This document shows positions 1-6,867 of a stretch of 64,000 nucleotides of DNA, piece by piece; within the stretch, counting starts at the first letter, position 1; each line of letters starts with the position of its first letter. The DNA is from Lamprocystis purpurea DSM 4197 (lineage in GTDB: Bacteria; Pseudomonadota; Gammaproteobacteria; Chromatiales; Chromatiaceae): assembly GCF_000379525.1 (NCBI RefSeq), contig NZ_KB902502.1:1-64000 (forward strand), given 5' to 3'. Position numbers and translations under genes: made by a program. The notes beneath the pieces were generated by a model. That model was not told the origin of the DNA. It worked only from the letters and a program-made list of their open reading frames with translations, and ran no database searches.

Positions 1-175
1 TTTCAAACAGCGTCCCGGCCTGCTCCAGGATCTCCTTTTTCCACTGCCCCACCTGGACCGGATGGACTCCATGCTCCTGTCCGATCTCGTTCGTCGTTTT
101 GACCCCGCGGATCGCCTCCAGGCCGACTTTGGCCTTGAAGGATGCCGTGTACGTCTTGCGCTTCGCTTCGCCCAT
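1..175 (-). CDS. IS3-family transposase OrfA, N-terminal part
   Basis: The first 58 codons of a transposase OrfA are visible, cut by the window edge. It begins MGEAKRKTYTASFKAKVGLE and continues with a helix-turn-helix containing TNEIGQEHGVHPVQVGQWKK, the typical DNA-binding head of IS3-family OrfA proteins. In the family OrfA is fused to the DDE catalytic OrfB by programmed frameshifting; that part is not visible. The start is the ATG at 175, about 60 bases inside the inferred end of the element. Confidence 0.8.
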   Translation of the reverse strand, partial: MGEAKRKTYTASFKAKVGLEAIRGVKTTNEIGQEHGVHPVQVGQWKKEILEQAGTLFE

Positions 176-238
176 TATGATATGCCCCTTTTGGTTCGAC
201 GCGAGCTTAAATTACTGTCCGGTTTTCAGGGTCCACTA
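1..238 (-). mobile_element. IS3-family insertion sequence, left end (partial)
   Basis: Read on the minus strand, the segment starts at about 238 with a terminal-repeat-like sequence ending in AAAACCGGACA, followed by a short leader and the start of an IS3-type OrfA. The right part of the element lies outside the window. It abuts the Mor-like gene at 240, so the insertion sits directly at that gene's start. The outer boundary is judged from the usual IS3 end pattern and may be off by a few bases. Confidence 0.65.
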
Positions 239-239
239 T

Positions 240-605
240 ATGGCCCCCGGCAGCGCCCCCACCCCGCACCAGCGTAACCTGCGCGATGCCCTGGGGCCGG
301 ACGGCCTAGCCGTGCTGGTGCGGGCCTATGGCGGGCTGCGCATCCGCGTGCATACCAAGCCGCGGCTTGACACCGAACTGGCGCGGCGGCTTGGCCCCGA
401 GATCTACGCCCAGCTTCAGCGCTGGTATGCCGGCGAGGAAATCGGCGTGCCGAAGCTCTTGGGCTTGGCCGCGGCAGAGCGTGCGCAGCGCGTGCTGCAA
501 CTGCGCGCGGATGGGCAGACGGCGGGGGCGATTGCGCGGGCCGAGGGTATCTCACTGCGGTGGGTGCGCACGATACTGGCGCGCGAGCAGTCGGGGACGG
601 ATTAG
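240..605 (+). CDS. Mor-type transcription activator-like protein
   Basis: The 121-residue product has an AYGGLRIRV segment, a second half with WYAGEEIGVPK, and a C-terminal helix-turn-helix (ADGQTAGAIARAEGISLRWV). This two-part arrangement resembles the Mor/C family of Mu-like phage activators and related phage HTH proteins. The frame stays open upstream into the IS3 end, but the ATG at 240 directly after that end is the only start outside the insertion sequence. The IS may have removed the original promoter or N-terminus. Family call is by pattern only. Confidence 0.5.
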   Translation: MAPGSAPTPHQRNLRDALGPDGLAVLVRAYGGLRIRVHTKPRLDTELARRLGPEIYAQLQRWYAGEEIGVPKLLGLAAAERAQRVLQLRADGQTAGAIARAEGISLRWVRTILAREQSGTD

Positions 606-834
606 GACGAGCGATACAACAAACTGTAATCCCACAAACGGCCCGAAAAAGCCGCTTACACGGATACAACACCGAACGGCCCCCACGAATCCCATAGGGC
701 GCAAGTAATCCATGGGACAATTAAGGGACACTGAAGGCGACAAATTGCAATAATTACCAATTCAGTCTGACACCATAAGGCGCACAATAGACTGATTTGT
801 ATGTTAGTTCTTGTTGTGTCGTGCTAAAGGCGCG
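606..834. other. Intergenic stretch without a gene
   Basis: This AT-richer stretch lies between the Mor-like gene and the att repeat. I see no convincing ORF, no D-arm of a tRNA in front of the tRNA fragment, and no terminator. Confidence 0.6.
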
Positions 835-881
835 GACTTTTAATCAGGTGGTCGCGCGTTCGAGTCGCGCAGGGCGCACCA
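835..881 (+). repeat. Left att site: 3' fragment of a tRNA-Lys(UUU)-type gene
   Basis: The fragment reads GACTTTTAATC (anticodon loop with TTT), then a variable region, a T-arm with 5-bp stem GCGCG/CGCGC and loop TTCGAGT, and an acceptor strand ending in CCA. No D-arm or 5' acceptor strand precedes it, so this is not a working tRNA. The same 47 bases recur at 8230-8276 with a single mismatch (G at 874, A at 8269). This is the classic footprint of tyrosine-integrase insertion into a tRNA 3' end. Confidence 0.85.
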
Positions 882-888
882 AAAAAAC

Positions 889-922
889 AACGGCTTAGGC
901 GCTTCGGCCCTGAGCCGTTTTC
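889..922 (+). terminator. Rho-independent terminator after the tRNA fragment
   Basis: Hairpin with outer stem AACGGCT / AGCCGTT, a TTCG tetraloop region and a following T run. It sits 7 bases downstream of the tRNA 3' end, where a tRNA terminator is expected. Confidence 0.75.
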
Positions 923-926
923 GTTT

Positions 927-965
927 GAGTCACCATAGAGTCACCACGCGGAGCAAAGTCACCAG
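927..965 (+). repeat. Left integrase arm-type sites (GAGTCACCA repeats)
   Basis: GAGTCACCA occurs at 927-935 and 938-946 in the same orientation with a 2-base gap, and a partial copy, AGTCACCAG, follows near 957. The pair with identical spacing recurs at 8092-8111, just inside the other att copy. Paired direct repeats inside both ends of an integrated element are the usual layout of arm-type binding sites for tyrosine integrases; the role here is inferred. Confidence 0.6.
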
Positions 966-1090
966 CGGCCTACCGCTCGTCAGTCTGACAAACGGTAGTC
1001 TCACGGCGTCGGCGCCGGACACCAGGGCGAGCCGGCCGCGTGCCCATGGGAGGTTAAGCCGGATTTCAAATCCGACTTCTTTGAGCCGAC

Positions 1091-1173
1091 ACCGGGACCT
1101 CGAACCAGCCGCGGCGGGCTTGGGCTCCTGGAGGGTGTCCAGGGCCTCGGGCTCGGGCTCCTGGAGGGTGTCT
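1091..1173. repeat. Short direct repeats in the element
   Basis: GGGCTCCTGGAGGGTGTC occurs at about 1122-1139 and again at 1155-1172. ACCGGGACCTCGAACCAG at about 1091 recurs at about 2192. No gene is convincing here; the 242-codon plus-strand frame across it looks like composition noise. Confidence 0.6.
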
Positions 1174-1194
1174 TTCCGGCCGTTCAGAGTTCAG

Positions 1195-1218
1195 AAAAAA
1201 GCCCGCACAGGGCGGGCT
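1195..1218 (-). terminator. Minus-strand terminator after the 127-aa gene
   Basis: On the minus strand AGCCCGC, a 5-base loop and GCGGGCT are followed by TTTTT. It lies 28 bases past the stop of the gene at 1246-1629 and supports that gene being real. Confidence 0.75.
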
Positions 1219-1245
1219 CGGTTGGTATCGGCGGGGGTCAGGTGG

Positions 1246-1629
1246 TCAACTGCGGCTGGACCGGAACAGGTCCCCGTCCAGGTGGTCATCAGAGCCCCAC
1301 ATCATGCGGTCGTCGGCGCCTTCCCCGATCACCCCACGGATGGTGTCATGTGCATACCGCGCCAGCACGGCAGCGGCGCCGATCAGTGCGCAATGACGGC
1401 CAGCGGTGAAAGGTCGTTGCCAGCCTGGGGCGTCGCCTCCCTCGTCAATGGCTCCCTCGCGGTCTACCTCGGCAGCGATCAACAATTCCGCAATCGCCTC
1501 GATACCACGCAAGGCCGCGCCGATATCGGGCGCGCCATGAAGCAGGCGGTACCGGGTGTACAGGGCGAGTTCGTGGGCTTCAAGGGGGTTGGCTGGTGTG
1601 GTGTCGGTGGGTGTCGTGGATGCGGTCAT
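1246..1629 (-). CDS. Hypothetical protein of the integrated element
   Basis: The product has 127 residues and no family I recognise. After a Thr/Pro-rich N-terminus it is Ala-rich and probably helical (ALRGIEAIAELLIAAEVDRE), then has HCALIGAAAVLARYAHDTIR and an acidic tail. The ATG at 1629 is preceded by AGGAA nine bases upstream, a good ribosome binding site, and is preferred over the longer open frame to 1698. A terminator follows at 1195-1218. It is probably an accessory gene of the element; function unknown. Confidence 0.6.
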   Translation of the reverse strand: MTASTTPTDTTPANPLEAHELALYTRYRLLHGAPDIGAALRGIEAIAELLIAAEVDREGAIDEGGDAPGWQRPFTAGRHCALIGAAAVLARYAHDTIRGVIGEGADDRMMWGSDDHLDGDLFRSSRS

Positions 1630-1783
1630 GTCGTGGGGTTCCTGAGTTGGTGAGGGAACCGCAGCACCCTGGGTTCGAATCGGGGGCGGCGGGAACACGC
1701 GGGGTTCGAACTACCGGACTCAGGGACCGGCCTACCCGAAGGTAGCCCCGCGCATCCCGCCATGGACAAACCACGCGGGCATG

Positions 1784-1814
1784 AAAAAAGCGCCGGCATG
1801 GACAGGGGGCGCTT
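1784..1814 (-). terminator. Minus-strand terminator next to repeat element copy 1
   Basis: On the minus strand AAGCGCC, a loop of about 13 bases and GGCGCTT run into a T tract. There is no ORF immediately upstream on that strand; only the repeat element copy at 1830-1961 lies there, which suggests a non-coding transcript. Confidence 0.55.
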
Positions 1815-1829
1815 GATGCGCCTGAGTGT

Positions 1830-1961
1830 TCCGGGGTTCGAATCCCGGCCGCCCATGTGGAGCGGCAGGATCATCATCAGTCGGCAGGTGCGGGTGCGTC
1901 AAGAGCTATCCGAACCTCGGGCGCCGGTCGATAGGCAACCACTATCGGGCATGGGCTTTAC
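1830..1961. repeat. Imperfect ~130-bp repeat element, copy 1
   Basis: This stretch aligns over about 130 bases with 3872-4003 at roughly 75% identity. The best conserved block is AACCTCGGGCGCCGGTC. A hairpin CGATAG / CTATCG (1929-1947) corresponds to CAATAGGC / GCCTATTG in copy 2, with a compensatory G-C to A-T change. A second hairpin CCGGG / CCCGG near 1831-1848 is kept in both copies. Neither copy has a convincing ORF. On the minus strand both copies carry TTGACG followed 17-18 bases later by GATGAT, which could be a promoter. Confidence 0.65.
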
Positions 1962-1970
1962 GCTCGCGGC

Positions 1971-1994
1971 AAATACGACACGCGTGTCGTATTT
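1971..1994. promoter_or_regulatory. 24-bp perfect palindrome, putative operator
   Basis: The half site AAATACGACACG (1971-1982) is followed directly by its exact reverse complement (1983-1994). No T run follows, so it looks more like a dimer-binding operator than a terminator. It is absent from repeat copy 2. The binding protein is unknown. Confidence 0.5.
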
Positions 1995-2002
1995 AGGGTC
2001 TA

Positions 2003-2087
2003 CCCCGCGCGCGAGGACGGAAGTCTCGCTCCTTGACCTCAAGGTGTACGCCTATACGTGCGCCCCACGCGCGCGAGGACGGAAGCT
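2003..2087. repeat. Two direct repeats GCGCGCGAGGACGGAAG
   Basis: GCGCGCGAGGACGGAAG occurs near 2006 and again about 60 bases downstream. They sit between the palindrome and the gene at 2374, in a stretch with no convincing ORF. They may be regulatory or replication-related; nothing more can be said from sequence. Confidence 0.5.
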
Positions 2088-2373
2088 ACTAAAGTAGACA
2101 GCACGCCAGAGGGTGACGGCCGTCCGCGGTTCCTGGGAGGTTGCCAGCGGGTCAGGATCGGCCCCGGAATCCGCCCGGCCGCCAACCTCGAACCGGGACC
2201 TCGAACCAGCTGCGGCAGGATCGGCGCCAGTGCCTTCGCGATGCGGCGCCCGTGGATCTTCAGGGCGGCCAGATCGAGCGGACACCCACGGGGTGTCAAC
2301 TGGAGGGCACGGGCCGGGATCACTCGCACTGGCTGGGCTATACTGACACTAGGCAACGACGAGGACACCGACC

Positions 2374-2655
2374 ATGGAAACCATCTTCGACCACCACCCG
2401 ACCCCTGACGAACTGCGCTATTTGGGGGACGGGGATGCAGACGCCTATCGGGCCGGGCTCACGCTGGATCGGGCGCTTGAGGACTTGAGTATGTTGTTCG
2501 CCATGCGCGGCGATGGACAACGCGCTGAAGCCTACGCCCGCCGGATATCAGATCAGGATTACGTCAGACTCAACCTGCTGAATCATGACTTGATCCCGCC
2601 AAGTCGAGAGAGAAACAGCGCATCCTTCGCCAGCAACAAGTCTAAGGCCGCCTGA
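2374..2655 (+). CDS. Hypothetical 93-aa protein
   Basis: The product starts METIFDHHPTPDELRYLGDG and is acidic and probably helical; I recognise no family. The ATG at 2374 has GAGGA 8 bases upstream and a TATACT box at 2339-2344 that could be a -10 element. The last 25 codons overlap the end of the capsid-like pseudogene on the other strand, so the C-terminus may be a read-through product of rearrangement. It is the only plus-strand gene with good start signals inside the element. Confidence 0.55.
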   Translation: METIFDHHPTPDELRYLGDGDADAYRAGLTLDRALEDLSMLFAMRGDGQRAEAYARRISDQDYVRLNLLNHDLIPPSRERNSASFASNKSKAA

Positions 2656-3839
2656 ATCTTGTCCGCCGGGTAACCGCTACGCCGGCCAAGAAGTTTCGCA
2701 ACCTGCTTGGCGCCTTCCAGTAGATTGGCCTCGCGATTCACCGTGGCCAACTCCCCGGCGACATCCAGCGGACTAAGACCGCATTCCCGCACGATCTGCC
2801 AGAAGCGGCTGACGGTGGCCGCGTAGCCATAACCGTTGTCAATGACCCAATCCTGATGCACCGATTGCCCTCCCAATCGCTCGATAAAGCTCGGGTAGGT
2901 CAGCCTGGCAGCCGCTTGATTCAAGGTTTCGGCAAATCGGCGCACTGGATGCGTCGGCTCCAGCGCCGCAACGGCATCCATCCCCGTTTGCCGGTTGTGC
3001 CAAATTTCGTGCCACAGGGATTCGAGGGCGTATTCCTCGTCACGTGTCATCTGGGGGCGCTGCTTGTCCGCACACTTCGCCAGCCCGCCAAAGAGGTCAC
3101 GGCGCGAGTTGAAGGTTCCATACTCGACTTCGCGGAAATAGAATCCGCCCTTGCCGTTGGTGCCCATGTAGAAATCATCATCCGGTCCGCCTTCCTTCAC
3201 GAACTTCACCCCGTGTGGCAGGTCACCCGGCAGGCGGTAGGCGTACTCGCTGAGCAAGGTCTCAAGGGATCCCAAGTCTTTCCATCCATTGCGGAATGAG
3301 CCGGGCGAGTACGTGAATCGTTCACAGCGTCATAAAGAAACCAGGGGAAAGCAGCAACCGCAGCCATCTGTTGTTCATAGCGCCCGCGGTTATAGGCTCC
3401 CTGCACATTGGTCCTAAAAATATTTTCCAGGCGATGGGGGCGGGAGGTCCAGGGGAATCTCGCCGGACGCCACCCGCTTCTTCCAGCCGCCGAAACTTTC
3501 GCCCGTCTCCAGCACGGCATCGAGCGAATCCTTGACCGCCTGCAACTGATCGAGCTTGGCGAGCCCCGCGATACTGAAGGACATGGCCCGCGCCAGACCC
3601 TGCAGGTCGTTATAGTAGGGGCCGGGCAGAACCACTCCCCTGGCCTTTGCCCAGGTGATCGCTTCAGCGAATGGCAAAGGCTCCAGCGGCTGGAGAGGGC
3701 CAACGCCACCATCGGCGGCAAGGGTGACATCGTTCACTCCGCGGGCCACTCGTAATGGTTGCCATCGTTGAAGCGACCACCCCAGATGCCTCCTTGCGGC
3801 TCCCCCGCGCGTTCCCGCCATAGAAGGCAGGCACGACAA
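2583..3839 (-). pseudogene. Phage Mu F-like head morphogenesis protein with C-terminal HExxH domain, frameshifted
   Basis: Three minus-strand frames join into one protein. 3839-3414 carries FAEAITWAKARGVVLPGPYY and ESFGGWKKRV. 3430-3250 carries FRTNVQGAYNRGRYEQQ and YDAVNDSRTRPAHSAMDGK, the hallmark of Mu gpF / SPP1 gp7-type minor capsid proteins. 3275-2583 continues with a 230-residue tail containing SLWHEIWHNRQ, a metallopeptidase-like HExxH motif. Frame breaks fall near 3420 and 3270. The family acts in head assembly and DNA packaging; C-terminal enzyme domains on minor capsid proteins are known in other phages. As read it cannot make an intact protein. Confidence 0.7.
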
Positions 3840-3871
3840 AACCGCTTTCGCGGCCTGTGGGCCTCATGCTG

Positions 3872-4003
3872 TCCGGGGTACCAAACCCGGCCGCCAATGA
3901 GTGACGGCGGGGGCATCATCGGTCGGCGAGTGCGCCGTCGTCAAGGGATACCCAAACCTCGGGCGCCGGTCAATAGGCGGTGCCTATTGGGCATAGGGTT
4001 TGC
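3872..4003. repeat. Imperfect ~130-bp repeat element, copy 2
   Basis: Partner of the element at 1830-1961, about 2 kb away in the same orientation. The hairpin CAATAGGC / GCCTATTG (3971-3989) is longer than in copy 1 and differs by a base-pair-preserving change. On the minus strand CCGCGAAAGCGG followed by TTTT near 3838-3853 could terminate a transcript, parallel to the terminator beside copy 1. Confidence 0.65.
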
Positions 4004-4085
4004 TTTATTCGCGCACGTCATTTATTCCCCGTATGAGCAAAAACCGTACCTGATAGGTTGCGCCGATGAATCGACCGGGCTCCGG

Positions 4086-4229
4086 TCAAGCCCGATGAAC
4101 CCGTGCGGTCGCCTGTGCCAGCATGGTTGCAAGCTCGACAGGGCTTCGGTAGATCAGCAGGGTCGATTGCTCTACCGTGGCGGTCTTGGCTTCCAGGGCC
4201 TCAAGCCTGCGTTCAAGGCTTTCTGCCAT
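4086..4229 (-). CDS. Small coiled-coil protein, 47 aa
   Basis: The peptide begins MAESLERRLEALEAKTATVE, a short coiled coil, and ends in an Ala-rich helix. It overlaps the end of the upstream frame (4213) by 17 bases, typical of translationally coupled phage or plasmid genes. No family recognised. The longer open frame upstream of this ATG belongs to the preceding frameshifted gene. Confidence 0.45.
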   Translation of the reverse strand: MAESLERRLEALEAKTATVEQSTLLIYRSPVELATMLAQATARVHRA

Positions 4230-4448
4230 TGGCGGATTCCTCCAATCGAATGATGCGGGCTTCAAGTTCGGTTGCCTCGCGGACCTTGACCAGCGACGCC
4301 ATGACGCCAGCCAGGGCGCCGGCCTGATCGGTGCCGATGGTCCCCGCCGATAGGGCCGCCAGGACGGCCGTAGGGGCGCCGGCCAAGTCGGACAGGTCAA
4401 CCCAGGGGGCAGCGGCACAGGCGCGTCCTGGGGCCGTAGGGCAGGCAA
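4213..4448 (-). pseudogene. Small element protein related to DUF5681-associated proteins, frameshifted
   Basis: One minus-strand frame reads AKGGDARAARLILDRCLPAL and then loses sense; the adjacent frame takes over with LAALSAGTIGTDQAGALAG and ends in ELEARIIRLEE. Together they match the pattern of small proteins common in integrated elements, often next to DUF5681 genes. The frame break is close to 4390. Family assignment is from memory of the pattern, so moderate. Confidence 0.45.
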
Positions 4449-4462
4449 ACAGCGGTCTAGGA

Positions 4463-4567
4463 TCAGGCGGGCCGCCCGCGCATCCCCTCCCTTGGCTTGA
4501 GACAGCCAATCAAAGCCTGCTCGGCATGGATCGAATGCGGCGGAACGTGAAGGTCTGACAGGTTCAT
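4463..4567 (-). pseudogene. N-terminal fragment of a DnaB-type replicative helicase
   Basis: A 34-codon frame begins MNLSDLHVPPHSIHAEQALI and resembles the DnaB N-terminus (E. coli LKVPPHSIEAEQSVLGG). The similarity stops after about 22 residues, where the sequence runs into the neighbouring element gene in another frame. It is probably a recombination scrap or a minimal remnant of a helicase gene next to the replication gene at 4570-5370. Confidence 0.55.
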
Positions 4568-4569
4568 GG

Positions 4570-5370
4570 TCAATCCTCGGGGGCGAAGTAGCGGTAGGCG
4601 GCTCCGGTCGGTTCGGGTCCGGATGCGCGGAAACTCGCCCCGGCCGATTTGCTGCCAGCGTCGCGGAGCCTGATTAGGGTTCCCTCGACCTTGCCGTTCT
4701 TGCGAAAGCTGGACTGCCAGTCGGCGCGCTTCGTGGTCCGTTCAGCCCAATAGCCGCGGAACTCCAGAACCGCAGGACGCGCGGCCTCGACAGTTACCCC
4801 GAAGCTCTCGATCCACTTCTGAGACATCGCGTCAGGCTCCCAGTCCGAAGGGCATTTCGTCGGTGACGCACGCAACGCACGCGACGCACGCGACCGACGT
4901 TTTTCGTCGGCGCGTACTCCTGACGGTTCTCCTGACGGATCCCCTGATGGTTCATAGCCCCTGCAACCCATTGCCGGTTTGCCTACGCTGGATTGTCGGC
5001 TTGAAGCGGCAATGGATTGCCGGTTTGCCCAGTCAAAGCGGCAATGGGTTGCCGGTTTGGTTTGGTCGGCGGATAGGGCAACGCCTCAAGGTCGAACTGG
5101 TACCCGTTCGACGTGCGCCCCCCTCCCAGCTTCCCCCGCGGGTGTGCGGTCAGGATGCCCCGACATCTCAGTTCCGCGAGGTTGTAACGGGCCTGTCGCT
5201 CACCCTGCCCAAGCTGTTCAGCGATCCGCGCAATACCAGGGTAGGCGTAGCCTGCTCTGTCCCTTGGTGCCGCGGTTTGCCCCCGCGGCATTCTCACGTT
5301 TGGGGCGTGGATCCTTGGCAGGATCGCCCGGCCGGCCGCTCTGGGCCGGGGTCTGGTTGGTGGGGTCCAT
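4570..5370 (-). pseudogene. Lambda-O-like replication initiator (HTH plus DnaT-like domain), frame-broken
   Basis: From the ATG at 5370 (MDPTNQTPAQSGRPG) the gene shifts frame into GYAYPGIARIAEQLGQGERQ and RTSNGYQFDLEAL, an HTH_36-type DNA-binding domain. After a linker that contains short DNA repeats, a third frame (4971-4570) gives WIESFGVTVEAARPAVLEF and YWAERTTKRADWQSSFRK, like the C-terminal domain of DnaT and phage replication proteins. The architecture is that of phage initiators that recruit host helicase. Frame changes near 5280 and 4975 suggest decay; a split gene pair is the alternative. Confidence 0.55.
4971..5060. repeat. Iteron-like repeats inside the replication gene
   Basis: TTGCCGGTTTG occurs at 4971, 5017 and 5049, and the last two copies are preceded by CGGCAATGG. 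They lie in the linker between the HTH and DnaT-like parts, the same relative place as the origin iterons inside lambda O. Function as an origin is inferred. Confidence 0.5.
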
Positions 5371-5373
5371 GGT

Positions 5374-5620
5374 TCAGCATCCCCGCGCCCGACTTGCTGG
5401 GGCGGGTCCGGCCGATGGTCCGGTATTGGTGCGGATGCGATCATTCAGCCAGGCGTCAACCGCCGTGGGGTCGTAGCGCACGCTCGGGCCGATCTTCAAG
5501 AAGGGCGGGCCGTCCCCCTTCAACCGCCAGCCTTGCAGGGTCTTGACGGAGAAGCCAAGCCGGGCGGCTTCGCGTCGCTCGGTGTGAAGGGTCTTGAGGG
5601 GTTGCTATTGATTCTGACAT
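5374..5620 (-). pseudogene. AlpA/excisionase-like HTH protein with a one-base frameshift
   Basis: The body reads TERREAARLGFSVKTLQGWR and PPFLKIGPSVRYDPTAVDAW, a typical MerR-like AlpA/excisionase fold. The good start (ATG at 5620 with AAGGA upstream, MSESIATPQD) is in a different frame; dropping one G near 5595 would join them. The stop lies 3 bases before the ATG of the replication gene. In phages and islands this family controls excision and integrase expression. Confidence 0.6.
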
Positions 5621-6170
5621 TGTGAGTTCCTTTACCGTGGTTTTCGTTCCACGGCAAAGGTACGCGGGGCGGTGGTGGTCGCTCTACCGAACTGGTACGA
5701 GTGCTAAGCAAACGTACCGGATTTTTTTCGGCGCGGCGGTTAGCGAGATAGGCGCGGGCGTGGCGGTCCTTGATATCGCCGCGGCGGTGGTGATCCGGGT
5801 GTCCAGTTCCTACGATACGAAGCGTCACCAACAGCAGCTTGGTATGTCCGCGCTGCTTTGATCCGTCTGCCTCAAGCTGGGAATACGCTTGATCGAAGAT
5901 CGGGCGCATCCATTCGTTATCGGCTCGGGCCTTCGCCGCGCGCGCCTTGGCACCCATGCTGCGTGCATTTGATGCGCGGTCCATATCGTATGCAGCGCGC
6001 TCTAATGCGTCCTTTATGCGGCTATTCACGTCATCTTCCCACCAATTATCCGACTCCGGTGTATGGCCGGTGCAATGCCTTTTCCCATTGCCGTATCGGA
6101 GTATTGGCGGTAATTCCTTATGCGCTTCCAAGTCATACAGATCGTCCAATAACTCGGAAATTTCAGTCAT
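5520..6170 (-). CDS. Hypothetical element protein
   Basis: From the ATG at 6170 the product begins MTEISELLDDLYDLEAHKEL and has a helical Ala/Arg-rich centre (ARSMGAKARAAKARADNEW). No family recognised. Its last 35 codons overlap the AlpA-like gene in another frame, so the natural stop has probably been lost and the true protein was shorter. A TTG at 6191 is an alternative start. Confidence 0.4.
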   Translation of the reverse strand: MTEISELLDDLYDLEAHKELPPILRYGNGKRHCTGHTPESDNWWEDDVNSRIKDALERAAYDMDRASNARSMGAKARAAKARADNEWMRPIFDQAYSQLEADGSKQRGHTKLLLVTLRIVGTGHPDHHRRGDIKDRHARAYLANRRAEKNPVRLLSTRTSSVERPPPPRVPLPWNENHGKGTHNVRINSNPSRPFTPSDAKPPGLASPSRPCKAGG

Positions 6171-6269
6171 AACGCGCACCTTCGGGCGCAAGCCTTCAAG
6201 AAGGTGGCCGGGTCAGGGCGGTGAAGGGGCCGCCCGTTCGGGGATCAGCCTAGACCCGGCCGTAACAGG

Positions 6270-6494
6270 TCAGTGGTCGGTCAGTTCCAACCGCCGTTCG
6301 ATGCGCTCAACGCGATGAATAACGGTTTGTAGGGTTTCCCGGTCACTGGCAGAAAGGGCATACAGGCCGCCTAGCGTCTGTTCCATGACAGACATCCTCA
6401 GGTCCATACGGTCGAGCCGTTGCTTGATGTCTGCGATATCCCCTCGCATCGCGCGCAAGTGTTCGAGTACCAGGCTTTCAATGTCTGCGGTCAT
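6270..6494 (-). CDS. Small coiled-coil protein, 74 aa
   Basis: The sequence (LRAMRGDIADIKQRLDRMDL, later RVERIERRLE) is heptad-rich and predicts a coiled coil without membrane segments. Such small proteins are common in integrated elements and plasmids; no function is known to me. The ATG at 6494 has GAGAA upstream. It follows the DUF1640-like gene by 15 bases on the same strand and is probably cotranscribed. Confidence 0.65.
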   Translation of the reverse strand: MTADIESLVLEHLRAMRGDIADIKQRLDRMDLRMSVMEQTLGGLYALSASDRETLQTVIHRVERIERRLELTDH

Positions 6495-6509
6495 AGGTTT
6501 CTCGTGTTG

Positions 6510-6836
6510 TTAAACCAGCTTCGCGACCTTCAACAGAACGCCGATGATGATGGTCGTTTGCAGAAAGCCCACGCCAATAACCCATCGGGTCAAGTCGGCT
6601 TTCGTCTCGGCAATCCGGGTGTTGGTCTCGGCAAGGTCGCGCTTCAATTCCAGGCGTAAGACTTCAATTGCGTGCTGTAGGTTGTTCTCGTGCTCGGCAA
6701 CCTCGGCCTTGGTCGCCATTTGCCGATCCAGGATTTCGGCCAATGCGCGGGCCTGGGTTGCGGCTTGCTGCTCGCTGAACCCGCCAGCTCTGAGGGTTTC
6801 GGAATAGGCCAGGGTGTCAAGAATGAAGGTGGTCAC
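6510..6836 (-). CDS. DUF1640-like coiled-coil membrane protein
   Basis: Starting at GTG 6836, with GGAG 11 bases upstream, the 108-residue product begins VTTFILDTLAYSETLRAGGF, then EQQAATQARALAEI, a long coiled coil, and a C-terminal membrane helix (WVIGVGFLQTTIIIGVLL). This layout matches DUF1640/CCDC90-type proteins often found on mobile DNA. The longer frame to 6908 would overlap the integrase gene and has a Pro-rich unnatural N-terminus, so the GTG is preferred. Confidence 0.65.
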   Translation of the reverse strand: MTTFILDTLAYSETLRAGGFSEQQAATQARALAEILDRQMATKAEVAEHENNLQHAIEVLRLELKRDLAETNTRIAETKADLTRWVIGVGFLQTTIIIGVLLKVAKLV

Positions 6837-6867
6837 GGGTGCGGGCTCCGGGTGAAAGAGGGGCGGG

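Noticed and set aside
925-1653. 242-codon plus-strand frame
   Set aside because: No family resemblance or start signal; a minus-strand gene with ribosome site and terminator occupies the second half.
1830-1857. T-arm-like sequence GGTTCGAATCCC
   Set aside because: It looks like a tRNA end, but the stem pairs badly in the canonical register, no other tRNA arms are nearby, and it belongs to the duplicated element.
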